Shown: in pieces, positions 1 to 7,617 of the stretch
Numbering within the stretch: position 1 is the stretch's first letter
How the letters are laid out: each line of letters starts with the position of its first letter
Origin: Chitinophaga silvisoli
GTDB taxonomy: Bacteria > Bacteroidota > Bacteroidia > Chitinophagales > Chitinophagaceae
Reading direction: 5' to 3'
DNA length: 64,000 nt
Assembly (NCBI RefSeq): GCF_003412465.1
Contig: NZ_QTJV01000004.1
Location: 186,001-250,000, forward strand
Program-made: the position numbers and the translations under genes
Notes under the pieces: generated by a model
What the model saw: the letters and a program-made list of their open reading frames with translations, nothing else
Told to the model about the DNA's origin: nothing
The model's database searches: none

Positions 1-174
1 CCTTCCTTCGAACTGGCCGGCTTTGTTGGCTTTGTCTACGAGGTAGTCGACAAGGCCGCGAAGGAGTACGCCGGTACCGAACTGGAGGATTTTCTCCGGG
101 AAAGTAAAGTAGCGCTCATTGACACCCAGCTCGGGGTGTTGCAGCAAGTATGCTTTATTTAATGTTGGTAACAT
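1..174 (-). CDS. uxaB: Tagaturonate reductase / altronate oxidoreductase, N-terminal fragment
   Basis: This is the 5' end of a gene read leftwards off the window; 58 codons are visible from an ATG at 174-172. The translation begins MLPTLNKAYLL and then carries PEKILQFGTGVLLRGLVDY, which matches the N-terminal nucleotide-binding segment of the mannitol dehydrogenase/UxaB family (FG-G--LRG signature). Such enzymes use NAD(H) to interconvert D-tagaturonate and D-altronate in galacturonate breakdown. The first 58 residues cannot separate tagaturonate reductase from related mannitol or fructuronate dehydrogenases. The short sequence between LRG and the end resembles Bacteroidota tagaturonate reductases more than proteobacterial ones. 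It is divergent from mnmA, with 137 bp between the two starts. Confidence 0.7.
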   Translation of the reverse strand, partial: MLPTLNKAYLLQHPELGVNERYFTFPEKILQFGTGVLLRGLVDYLVDKANKAGQFEGR

Positions 175-284
175 ATTTAAATTTAGCTAAATCCGCGAAT
201 TTGTTTTTTATTTTTTTTACACCCAGCAGACAGCTTATTTATAAATCGAAAAAAATCGATCTATTCAGTACCCCTCTTTTTCTG

Positions 285-292
285 TAAATTTG
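285..292 (+). promoter_or_regulatory. mnmA promoter, Bacteroidota -7 box
   Basis: The sequence TAAATTTG is an exact match to the Bacteroidota -7 consensus TAnnTTTG. It lies 19 nt before the mnmA ATG, which gives a leader of roughly 12-15 nt. I see no good TTTG at the expected -33 position. Confidence 0.6.
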
Positions 293-311
293 CACTCTTA
301 AATCATCAAAA

Positions 312-1406
312 ATGAGCAGACATGGCAAAGTGCTGGTAGCAATGAGCGGCGGTATTGATAGTACCGTTACCGCCCTGATGCTGCACGAGCAGGGTTATGA
401 AGTGGTGGGTATCACCATGAAAACCTGGGATTACGCTTCTGCCGGCTCCAGTAAGAAAGAAACCGGGTGTTGTAACCTGGACTCTTTTAATGACGCACGG
501 GCTGCGGCTGTACATCACGGCTTCCCCCACTTCGTCCTGGACATCCGGGAAGAATTTGGCGACTACGTCATCAACAACTTCGTCGAGGAATATATGGCCG
601 GGCGCACGCCGAATCCGTGTGTACTGTGCAATACCCATATTAAATGGCGTGCCCTGATGAAACGGGCTGATGCGATGGATTGTGCTTTTATCGCCACCGG
701 GCACTATGCACAGATCCGTGAAGAGAATAGCCGCTGGGTACTGAGCAAGGGACTGGATGAGCTGAAAGATCAGAGTTATGTGCTCTGGGGACTGGAGCAG
801 GATGTATTGGCCCGGACTATTTTACCACTGGGAAAATACAGGAAAACTGAGATTCGCCAGATGGCGGAAGATTTTGGGTATCCTGAGCTGGCGAAGAAGG
901 CGGAGAGCTATGAGATCTGTTTTGTACCGGATAATGATTACCGGGGGTTCCTGAAGCGTAGAGTAGATGGATTGGAAGAGCAGGTGAATGGTGGAAACTT
1001 TGTGCTGAGTGATGGTACGATTGTAGGGCACCATAAGGGGTATCCGTTTTATACCATCGGGCAGCGCAAGGGATTGGATATTGCCCTGGGTAGGCCGATC
1101 TATGTGACGGAGATTATTCCTGAGACGAATACCGTAGTGCTGGGAGATGAAGAGGAGTTGAACAGGACGGAGACGCTGGTAGCGGGAATCAATTATATTA
1201 AGTACGATCATATCCCGGAAGGGATGGAGGCGATTACCAAGATACGGTATAAGGATAAGGGGGCGCTGAGTAATTTGTATAATGTGGACGGGAAAGTGAA
1301 GGTGAATTTTTATGGAAATGTGAAGGGGATAGCGCCGGGGCAGTCGGCGGTGTTTTATGAGGGGGATGATGTGATTGCGGGTGGAATAATACAAAGGAGT
1401 CTTTAA
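312..1406 (+). CDS. mnmA: tRNA-specific 2-thiouridylase MnmA
   Basis: MnmA activates U34 of Lys, Glu and Gln tRNAs with ATP and inserts sulfur delivered by a persulfide relay, forming the 2-thio group of the wobble base. The 364-residue protein has normal family length. The N-terminal PP-loop reads SGGIDS at residues 12-17 (usual SGGVDS). The catalytic cysteine lies in NPCVLCN (Cys103) and its partner in EICFVPD (Cys203). The GYPFYTIGQRKG signature follows, and the C-terminal region is the expected beta-barrel domain. The ATG at 312 follows an exact -7 box and has no competing upstream start. The gene is monocistronic and ends in a terminator shared with the convergent methyltransferase gene. 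Identification rests on motif order and both active cysteines. Confidence 0.97.
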   Translation: MSRHGKVLVAMSGGIDSTVTALMLHEQGYEVVGITMKTWDYASAGSSKKETGCCNLDSFNDARAAAVHHGFPHFVLDIREEFGDYVINNFVEEYMAGRTPNPCVLCNTHIKWRALMKRADAMDCAFIATGHYAQIREENSRWVLSKGLDELKDQSYVLWGLEQDVLARTILPLGKYRKTEIRQMAEDFGYPELAKKAESYEICFVPDNDYRGFLKRRVDGLEEQVNGGNFVLSDGTIVGHHKGYPFYTIGQRKGLDIALGRPIYVTEIIPETNTVVLGDEEELNRTETLVAGINYIKYDHIPEGMEAITKIRYKDKGALSNLYNVDGKVKVNFYGNVKGIAPGQSAVFYEGDDVIAGGIIQRSL

Positions 1407-1411
1407 TAAAT

Positions 1412-1446
1412 AAAAAGGGTTTGCCTGACGGCAAACCCTTTTTTTA
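1412..1446. terminator. Bidirectional terminator between mnmA and the RNA methyltransferase gene
   Basis: A perfect 12-bp stem (AAAGGGTTTGCC with GGCAAACCCTTT) closes a TGAC loop. It has a T run on the plus strand and an A run on the left side, so it can stop transcription in both directions between two convergent genes. Confidence 0.9.
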
Positions 1447-2535
1447 TGACATTCTTACTGCGAACATGCTATCGGCCCCTTTTTCGTAGCCTGTGATCAC
1501 CCCTCCCTCCTGCTTTTTCAAACCGGTGGTATTTTCCAGGTGAGCGACTACCTCTTCATTCTCCTGGCGGAATACGGAGCAGGTGATATAAATCAATGAG
1601 CCTCCTGGTTTTAATAACTTCACGACATTTCCTGCAATGCTTTGTTGCAATTGCTGGAACTCCCTGATCTGTTCTTTTTTGAAGAAAGAGAGACTCTCCG
1701 GTGTACGCCCCCAGGTGCCGGAGCCGGAACAAGGCGCATCTAAAATGATATTATCAAAGCGGCGTTCGAGGGTGATTTCTTTCGTGAGATCCATGACCAT
1801 ACTGGTATAATCCCTGATGCCGGCTTCTTTGAAGCGCATATGGAGATTAGAGATGATAGTGGAACGCACATCACTTACCATCAGCTTTACTTTGGGCTCC
1901 TTATCCAATAGAAGGATAGATTTCCCTCCACTGGCCGCACAGCTATCCCACCAGGCCTCGCCTGGGTTTGGATGGAAGAGATGGCCTACCTGCTGAGAGG
2001 AAGCATCCTGAATTTCGTACCAGCTTTTATCTGTTACGATGGTATCTATTTTTGTACTGTTGGGTAATGCGAGCGTGTGAGGCCCCCACTCTTCGAATAT
2101 GACCTCCGCGCGTGTGAGCAGTTTTTTAATGGCCTCCTGTTTATCTTTCCGGGTACGGATAAATAAATAGGGTTGCTTTAAAAATGACTGTGAAAAAACT
2201 TCCGGATTTATGTCAGCAGACAAGGCTTCCTGCCATGGGAAGATCTTATTGAAGGGTATGTCAGCAGGGGTTTCGATCGTGAAGTTGTCCGCTTCCTCAG
2301 CTTTACATAAATAGCTACCTAAGAGGATCCGTTCCTGTACGGATTTTTCATCTTTATACAGGTATCCCAGGCGGTAATAAGAGTACACCAGCTGCGAAAT
2401 GTGCCGTCTATCCCGGCTCCCCATATATGGATGCTGCTTAAAAAAACCTTTCAGGAAATGGTGTAAAGGCAGGCTTCCATCATATTCCGCTATTATCTTT
2501 TCAGCAGCTGCTAAGTAATTCTCCCAACGGGTCAT
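1444..2535 (-). CDS. RsmB/NOP-family SAM-dependent RNA (cytosine-5) methyltransferase
   Basis: The protein transfers a methyl group from S-adenosylmethionine to C5 of cytosine in RNA. Its SAM-binding motif is CAASGGKS (family consensus CAAPGGKT). The motif IV cysteine sits in DAPCSGSGTWGR and the motif VI catalytic cysteine in YITCSVFRQEN, so both cysteines of the RsmB/NOP mechanism are present. Residues 1-150 form an N-terminal region like the RNA-binding part of the family. An earlier in-frame TTG at 2565 would start inside the hairpin that terminates odhB. The ATG at 2535 gives MTRWENYL and a 363-residue protein, and is preferred. Whether the target is 16S rRNA, 23S rRNA or tRNA cannot be told from the sequence. 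Confidence 0.85.
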   Translation of the reverse strand: MTRWENYLAAAEKIIAEYDGSLPLHHFLKGFFKQHPYMGSRDRRHISQLVYSYYRLGYLYKDEKSVQERILLGSYLCKAEEADNFTIETPADIPFNKIFPWQEALSADINPEVFSQSFLKQPYLFIRTRKDKQEAIKKLLTRAEVIFEEWGPHTLALPNSTKIDTIVTDKSWYEIQDASSQQVGHLFHPNPGEAWWDSCAASGGKSILLLDKEPKVKLMVSDVRSTIISNLHMRFKEAGIRDYTSMVMDLTKEITLERRFDNIILDAPCSGSGTWGRTPESLSFFKKEQIREFQQLQQSIAGNVVKLLKPGGSLIYITCSVFRQENEEVVAHLENTTGLKKQEGGVITGYEKGADSMFAVRMS

Positions 2536-2554
2536 AATCACATAATGTAAAAGC

Positions 2555-2591
2555 AAAACGCCCAATGCCTTTAAAGCAGCATTGAGCGTTT
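2555..2591 (-). terminator. Terminator of the sucA-odhB operon
   Basis: Imperfect inverted repeat AAAACGCCCAATGC / GCATTGAGCGTTT with a loop of about 10 nt, 26 bp downstream of the odhB stop. On the minus strand it is followed by a T-rich stretch. Confidence 0.7.
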
Positions 2592-2616
2592 AGCCAAAGG
2601 CTTATTAAAAACTAGT

Positions 2617-4188
2617 TTAGAGTTTCAGTAATGCTTTCAGCGGATCTTTACCGAACAGCAGTTGTTCAGGATTTTCCAGCATTTCTTTCACACGTACCAG
2701 GAAGCTTACTGATTCACGACCATCGATGATACGGTGATCGTAGCTCAGGGCAATGTACATCATCGGGCGGATTACTACCTGACCGTTTACTGCCATTGGG
2801 CGATCCTGAATTTTGTGCATACCCAGGATGGCAGACTGAGGGATGTTGATAATAGGTGTACTCATGAGAGAACCAAACACACCACCATTGGTGATGGTGA
2901 AGGTACCACCGGTCATTTCATCCATAGTCAGTTTGCTGTCGCGGGCTTTAGTAGCCAGTTCTACTACTTTCTTTTCGATCTGTGCCATATCCAGGCTTTC
3001 TGCATTGCGGATCACCGGTACGACCAGGCCTTTTGGTGCAGATACGGCGATGGATACATCACAGTATTCGTGGTACACCAGTTCTTCCCCATCGATGTAA
3101 GCATTTACCGCAGGGAATTCTTTCAGTGCAAAGCAACAGGCTTTGGTGAAGAAGCTCATAAAGCCCAGGTTCACCTCATGTTGTTTCTTGAACACTTCTT
3201 TGTATTTAGCGCGCAGCTCCATGATGTTAGTCATGTCCACTTCGTTGAAAGTGGTGAGCATAGCGGTTGTATTCTTGGCTTCTACCAGGCGGCGGGAAAC
3301 TGTCTTACGCAGGTTGCTCATTTTCTCACGACGTTCGCCGCGGGTGAAGAGTTCCTGATCCAGTGCTACGCCAGGGTTTTGTAATGCAGCCAGTACATCG
3401 CCTTTCTTGATTTTGCCATGAGCGCCGGTGCCCTTGATGGTAGCCGGATCTACATGTGTGTCAGCGATAACTGCGGCAGCTACCGGGGTAGCTTTCACAT
3501 CGTTAGGAATAGCGGTTACAGGTGCATTCTGTGCCTGTGGTGCAGCTTTAGTTTCAGCTTTAGGTGCTGCGGTAGCAGCTGCTGGTTGCGCTTTGCCTGC
3601 AGGGCGGCCAACACTGGTATCGATTTTAGCGATTGGGTCGCCTACTTTCAGTACATCGCCTTCTTTACCCAGGGTGATCAGCGCACCTGCTTCTTCTGCA
3701 TTCAGTTCGAAAGTAGCTTTCTCTGATTCCAGTTCGCAGATCACTTCATCACGCTCTACGTAATCACCTTCTTTCTTTATCCATTTGATTAAAGTAACCT
3801 CACTGATAGATTCTCCCACAGTTGGCACCTTCATCTCAATCGTTCCTTTATTTACAGCCGGAGCAGCAGGTGCAGCTTCCGCTACAGGTGCCGCAGGGGC
3901 TTCAGGAGCCGGCGCTGCCGCAGCAGCTGGCGCAGATGCCGCAGGGGCAGCCGCGTCTGTATCAATTGTACAGGCCACATCTCCAATTTTTAATGTAGCG
4001 CCTTCAGGAGCAGCTATTTTCAGGATACCTGCTTTCTCTGCGTTTAATTCAAAGGTGGCTTTTTCAGATTCCATTTCACAGATCACCTCATCCTGTTGCA
4101 CATAATCACCGTCTTTCTTCAACCACTTTGCAATTGTTACCTCGCTAATAGATTCTCCTACCGTAGGAACTTTGATTTCGATAGCCAT
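2617..4188 (-). CDS. odhB: Dihydrolipoyllysine succinyltransferase (2-oxoglutarate dehydrogenase E2) with two lipoyl domains
   Basis: This is the E2 core of the 2-oxoglutarate dehydrogenase complex. It passes the succinyl group from the lipoyl arm to CoA in the TCA cycle. The 523-residue chain starts with two lipoyl domains, with lipoylated lysines in ESEKATFEL at Lys43 and Lys157, joined by an Ala/Pro linker (about residues 78-115). A second Ala-rich linker leads to a short peripheral-subunit-binding segment near 240-272. The acyltransferase core follows and ends with the catalytic SYDHRIIDG motif. E2o proteins usually carry one lipoyl domain and are nearer 400 residues, so the duplication is notable. 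The gene lies 60 bp downstream of sucA on the same strand, clearly as an operon. The pairing with a SucA-type E1 argues for the 2-oxoglutarate rather than the pyruvate complex. Confidence 0.95.
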   Translation of the reverse strand: MAIEIKVPTVGESISEVTIAKWLKKDGDYVQQDEVICEMESEKATFELNAEKAGILKIAAPEGATLKIGDVACTIDTDAAAPAASAPAAAAAPAPEAPAAPVAEAAPAAPAVNKGTIEMKVPTVGESISEVTLIKWIKKEGDYVERDEVICELESEKATFELNAEEAGALITLGKEGDVLKVGDPIAKIDTSVGRPAGKAQPAAATAAPKAETKAAPQAQNAPVTAIPNDVKATPVAAAVIADTHVDPATIKGTGAHGKIKKGDVLAALQNPGVALDQELFTRGERREKMSNLRKTVSRRLVEAKNTTAMLTTFNEVDMTNIMELRAKYKEVFKKQHEVNLGFMSFFTKACCFALKEFPAVNAYIDGEELVYHEYCDVSIAVSAPKGLVVPVIRNAESLDMAQIEKKVVELATKARDSKLTMDEMTGGTFTITNGGVFGSLMSTPIINIPQSAILGMHKIQDRPMAVNGQVVIRPMMYIALSYDHRIIDGRESVSFLVRVKEMLENPEQLLFGKDPLKALLKL

Positions 4189-4248
4189 ATTTCTAATTTC
4201 TGTGTGCGATTTGTATTAAGTGAATTGCTTCACTTGTTCTAAACTTCC

Positions 4249-6984
4249 CTATATGTTAAATGCTGTTTCAATTATCTCGAGCTGTTCGCGGGCATGCACT
4301 TTAGCATAACCTGTAGCTGTAGCAGCGCTTGGATTACGGCTGATTACACCATAATTCAACTGCTTCATGTTCATCTGCAGGTAAGAAGCAGCGCCCATGT
4401 TCAGGGGCTCTTCCTGTACCCAGAACCAGGTAGCAGCTTTGTACTTCTGATTCAGCGCCTCGAGTTGTACGGAAGGCAGCGGATATAATTGTTCCAGACG
4501 AACGATTGCTACATCCTTACGGTTATCCTTTGCCTGCTTTTCAGCCAGCTCAAAGTAGATTTTACCGGTACACAGCAATACTTTCTTCACTTTTGAAGCA
4601 TCGTCTACATATTCATCGTCCAGTACTTCCTTAAATCCGCCTTCAGTGAATGCAGAGATTGGGGAGTAAGAACCTGCATGCCTTAAGTTCGCTTTTGGTG
4701 AGAAGTTTACCAGTGGCTTACGGAACTCCCATGTCAGCTGGCGGCGCAGTGCGTGGAAGAAGTTGGCAGCAGTAGTAATATTTGTAACGATGATGTTGTA
4801 TTCAGCACATGACTGCAGGAAACGCTCAGGACGTGCATTGGAGTGGTCTGGTCCACCGCCTTCATAACCATGAGGCAGTAACATGACCATACCATTCTGA
4901 TTTGTCCATTTTTGCTCTGCACTGGTGATATACTGGTCGATCACAGTTTGCGCACCGTTGGCGAAGTCACCATATTGCGCTTCCCAGATCACCAGTGATT
5001 TTGGATTGGCCATTGCATAGCCATATTCAAATCCCAGTACAGCAAATTCACTCAGCAGGGAGTTGTAGATACGGAAAGTACCTTGTTTTTCCTGTAAGTC
5101 GCCCAGGCGGCTGTAGGTAGCGTTGGTATTCTCGTCGAACAGGATAGCGTGACGGTGGGAGAATGTACCTCTCTTTACGTCTTCACCACTCATACGAACG
5201 TCTTTACCTTCACTGAGGAGCGAAGCATAAGCCAGCAGTTCGCCGGTTGCCCAGTCTACTTTACCTTCGGTTTCATACAGTTTGATCTTATCCTGCAGCA
5301 GTTTTTCCACTTTACGCAGTGGCACGAAATCCTTGGGCCATGTCATAAGGCGGCCAATGAGTCTTCTTACCTCTTCTTCTTTTACTGCTGTAACCGGTGA
5401 TTTATCGAAATCTTCCGGTTTTGATTTACGGAGTTCCTGCCACCATTGTTCAGGTTTCTGGTAGGTATAAGGCAGCGGGTTCTGTCTTACTTCGTCCAGA
5501 CGTTCCTGCAATTGTGCCCAGAAGCCTTTCTCCATTTCCTTTGCCAGGTCCTGTACTTCAGATTCTCCGTTTTGCAGGAGGTACTGGGTGTACACCTCGC
5601 GTGGGTTAGGATGCTTATCGATCAGTGTATACAGGCTTGGCTGTGTAAACTTAGGTTCATCACCTTCGTTATGGCCATGTCTGCGATAACACAACAGGTC
5701 TATGAAAATATCTGAATTGAACTCCTGGCGATAGCGGGCTGCGATTTCAGCTACTTTTACCACAGCTTCAGCATCGTCTCCGTTTACATGAAATACAGGT
5801 GCCTGTACGGTGGAAGCGATAGAGGTACAGTAGTCGGAAGAGCGGGCATCGTCGAAATCAGTGGTGAAACCGATCTGGTTGTTGATCACCAGGTGCATGG
5901 TACCACCGGTATAATACCCTTTCAGGTTGCTCATCTGGATGAGCTCATAGATTACGCCTTGTCCGGCTACCGCAGCATCGCCATGGATGAGGATAGGCAG
6001 GATCTTGTCATAATCGCTGTTATAAATTACATCTGCCTTACTACGGGCAAAGCCTGTTACCAGCGGGTCCACTACTTCCAGGTGGGAAGGGTTTGGCAGC
6101 AGTTGCAGGTTTACTTTTTCACCGCCGGTGGTATCAACGATGGAGCGGAAGCCCAGGTGGTACTTCACGTCACCGCTACCCATGGTCAGGTCAGGTACAG
6201 CATGACCTTCAAACTCGTTGAAGATCTGCTCATATGTTTTACCTAAGATATTAGCCAGTACGTTCAGGCGGCCTCTGTGTGCCATACCGATCACAGCTTC
6301 CTGCACACCTTCGCTGGCAGCAGTATTGATAATAGCATCCAGTGCAGGAATGGTGTTTTCACCACCTTCCAGACCAAAACGTTTCTGACCTATATATTTT
6401 GTGTGAAGGAATTTTTCGAAGATAACGCCCTGGTTCAGCTTGTGGAGAATGCGTTTGCGCTGTTCCAGTGTGAGCGTCCTTTGCAGGGTGGTTTCCATTT
6501 CGCGCTGCAACCACTCTACTTTTTTTGCATCATTAACGTAAGCGTACTCCAGACCTACTGCGGCAGTATAGACCTGTTTAAGCCGGCTGACAATATTTTC
6601 AAGGCTGGTTTTTCCTAAACCCAGTTCCTGGCCGATAAAGAATTCTGTCTTCAGGTCGGCTTCGGTGAGTCCGAAGAAGGAGATGTCTAAGTTGGCCTGA
6701 CGATCTTTACGCTCCCGGATTGGATTAGTTTTCGAGATAAGGTGACCTTTTTTGCGATACGCCTGTATCAGCCTGTAAACGTTCAGCTCTTTTGTTAACT
6801 GATCACTGCTAACCGGTGCTCCGGCACCTGGCGCTTTGCCATTTACATTGTTTACCGCGAAGTCAAACCCCTCAAAAAACTTGCCCCATTCCGGGTCAAC
6901 AGCACCAGGGTCTTTTCGGTAATCCTGGTATAAAGATTCAATGTAGGCAGGATGTGAGTTGGTAACAAATGAGAAGTCCTTCAT
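4249..6984 (-). CDS. sucA: 2-oxoglutarate dehydrogenase E1 component
   Basis: This thiamine-diphosphate enzyme decarboxylates 2-oxoglutarate and succinylates the lipoyl arm of E2. The 911 residues match the family length of about 930. Visible signatures in order: the N-terminal E2-binding segment (SFVTNSHPAYIESLYQDY), GMAHRGRLNVLANILGK, the ThDP/Mg segment HGDAAVAGQGVIYE, CYRRHGHNEGDEP, and the transketolase-like PHGYEGGGPDHSNARPERFL. The ATG at 6984 gives a normal N-terminus. The gene is first in the sucA-odhB operon. E3 (lpd) is not in the window. A perfect 21-bp palindrome lies 53-73 nt upstream of the start and may be regulatory. Confidence 0.97.
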   Translation of the reverse strand: MKDFSFVTNSHPAYIESLYQDYRKDPGAVDPEWGKFFEGFDFAVNNVNGKAPGAGAPVSSDQLTKELNVYRLIQAYRKKGHLISKTNPIRERKDRQANLDISFFGLTEADLKTEFFIGQELGLGKTSLENIVSRLKQVYTAAVGLEYAYVNDAKKVEWLQREMETTLQRTLTLEQRKRILHKLNQGVIFEKFLHTKYIGQKRFGLEGGENTIPALDAIINTAASEGVQEAVIGMAHRGRLNVLANILGKTYEQIFNEFEGHAVPDLTMGSGDVKYHLGFRSIVDTTGGEKVNLQLLPNPSHLEVVDPLVTGFARSKADVIYNSDYDKILPILIHGDAAVAGQGVIYELIQMSNLKGYYTGGTMHLVINNQIGFTTDFDDARSSDYCTSIASTVQAPVFHVNGDDAEAVVKVAEIAARYRQEFNSDIFIDLLCYRRHGHNEGDEPKFTQPSLYTLIDKHPNPREVYTQYLLQNGESEVQDLAKEMEKGFWAQLQERLDEVRQNPLPYTYQKPEQWWQELRKSKPEDFDKSPVTAVKEEEVRRLIGRLMTWPKDFVPLRKVEKLLQDKIKLYETEGKVDWATGELLAYASLLSEGKDVRMSGEDVKRGTFSHRHAILFDENTNATYSRLGDLQEKQGTFRIYNSLLSEFAVLGFEYGYAMANPKSLVIWEAQYGDFANGAQTVIDQYITSAEQKWTNQNGMVMLLPHGYEGGGPDHSNARPERFLQSCAEYNIIVTNITTAANFFHALRRQLTWEFRKPLVNFSPKANLRHAGSYSPISAFTEGGFKEVLDDEYVDDASKVKKVLLCTGKIYFELAEKQAKDNRKDVAIVRLEQLYPLPSVQLEALNQKYKAATWFWVQEEPLNMGAASYLQMNMKQLNYGVISRNPSAATATGYAKVHAREQLEIIETAFNI

Positions 6985-7036
6985 TTACAACGAGTTTTGC
7001 TAAAGCTTCGATTCAAATTGCTATTCTGTTGAATGC

Positions 7037-7057
7037 ACCCATATATAATATATGGGT
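7037..7057. promoter_or_regulatory. 21-bp perfect palindrome upstream of sucA
   Basis: ACCCATATAT-A-ATATATGGGT: two 10-bp arms around a single A, 53 bp before the sucA ATG in the divergent sucA/rpsT region. Its length and position suit a dimeric repressor or activator site. It is too short of loop and T tract to be a terminator. No regulator is identified. Confidence 0.5.
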
Positions 7058-7214
7058 TTGCAAATATCGTTCTTCTTTTGTGAAAAAAAATGGAAAAATG
7101 ATATACGTAAGAAAGATTAACCATGCAGCGGGCAAGCCCCGGGCAGGCGCGAGTTTTCAGCGCCTTTAACGCGAAGGGAAAGAATTAAATTATTCATTTT
7201 CCTTCGATTTTTAT

Positions 7215-7245
7215 TTTGTTTCTAAAAAACTAATCCCTACCTTTG
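7215..7245 (+). promoter_or_regulatory. rpsT promoter
   Basis: A complete Bacteroidota housekeeping promoter: TTTG at 7215-7218, a 19-nt spacer, then TACCTTTG at 7238-7245 (exact TAnnTTTG). The -7 box lies 25 nt before the rpsT ATG. Confidence 0.85.
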
Positions 7246-7270
7246 CAGTCCGAAACTTGAAATTAGAAAA

Positions 7271-7525
7271 ATGGCAAACCATAAAGCAACGAAAAAAGAC
7301 GTTCGTCAGAGCAAAGCGAGAAATGAGCGTAACCGTTACTACGGTAAAACTACCCGTAACGCGATCCGTGATCTGAAGAAATTGACTGACAAGGCTGCTG
7401 CTGGCGAGAAACTGTCTGACGTGATCTCTATGATCGACAAGTTGGCTAAACGCAATGTTATTCACAAAAATAAAGCAGCCAACCTGAAGAGCAAACTTTC
7501 TAAGAAAGTGAATACACTGGCTTAA
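7271..7525 (+). CDS. rpsT: 30S ribosomal protein S20
   Basis: A small basic protein of 84 residues that binds 16S rRNA early in 30S assembly. The sequence MANHKATKKDVRQSKARNERNR with later RDLKKL and HKNKAANLKSKLSKKVN is the standard S20 pattern of Lys/Arg-rich helices. Length and start are normal. It is transcribed alone from a textbook promoter and ends in a strong terminator. Confidence 0.97.
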   Translation: MANHKATKKDVRQSKARNERNRYYGKTTRNAIRDLKKLTDKAAAGEKLSDVISMIDKLAKRNVIHKNKAANLKSKLSKKVNTLA

Positions 7526-7550
7526 GCTCTTTCAGAATAAAATATTTATG

Positions 7551-7588
7551 AACAGCTCTTCCTGCAAACAGGAAGGGCTGTTTGTTTT
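7551..7588 (+). terminator. rpsT terminator
   Basis: A 14-bp stem, AACAGCTCTTCCTG / CAGGAAGGGCTGTT, with a CAAA loop, followed by TTTGTTTT. It lies 25 bp after the rpsT stop. Confidence 0.88.
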
Positions 7589-7617
7589 GCATTAAAGTCA
7601 ACCAACGTCCTCCTTTT

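Noticed and set aside
245..260. ATCGA-N6-TCGAT inverted repeat upstream of mnmA
   Set aside because: The 5-bp arms are short and the spacer is a run of A. I see no second copy or link to a regulator.
2734..3384. A 216-residue open frame on the plus strand inside odhB
   Set aside because: It is antisense to a gene with a clear lipoyl-acyltransferase translation. Its product is rich in Cys, Phe and His with no family pattern, and it has no promoter or ribosome site.
3428..3763. Ala-rich open frame on the plus strand within the odhB linkers
   Set aside because: It is the complement of the Ala/Pro linker codons of odhB and carries no signature.
6969..7169. A 66-residue open frame in the sucA-rpsT spacer
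   Set aside because: It overlaps the sucA start and the 21-bp palindrome, has low-complexity codons and no homology-like pattern.
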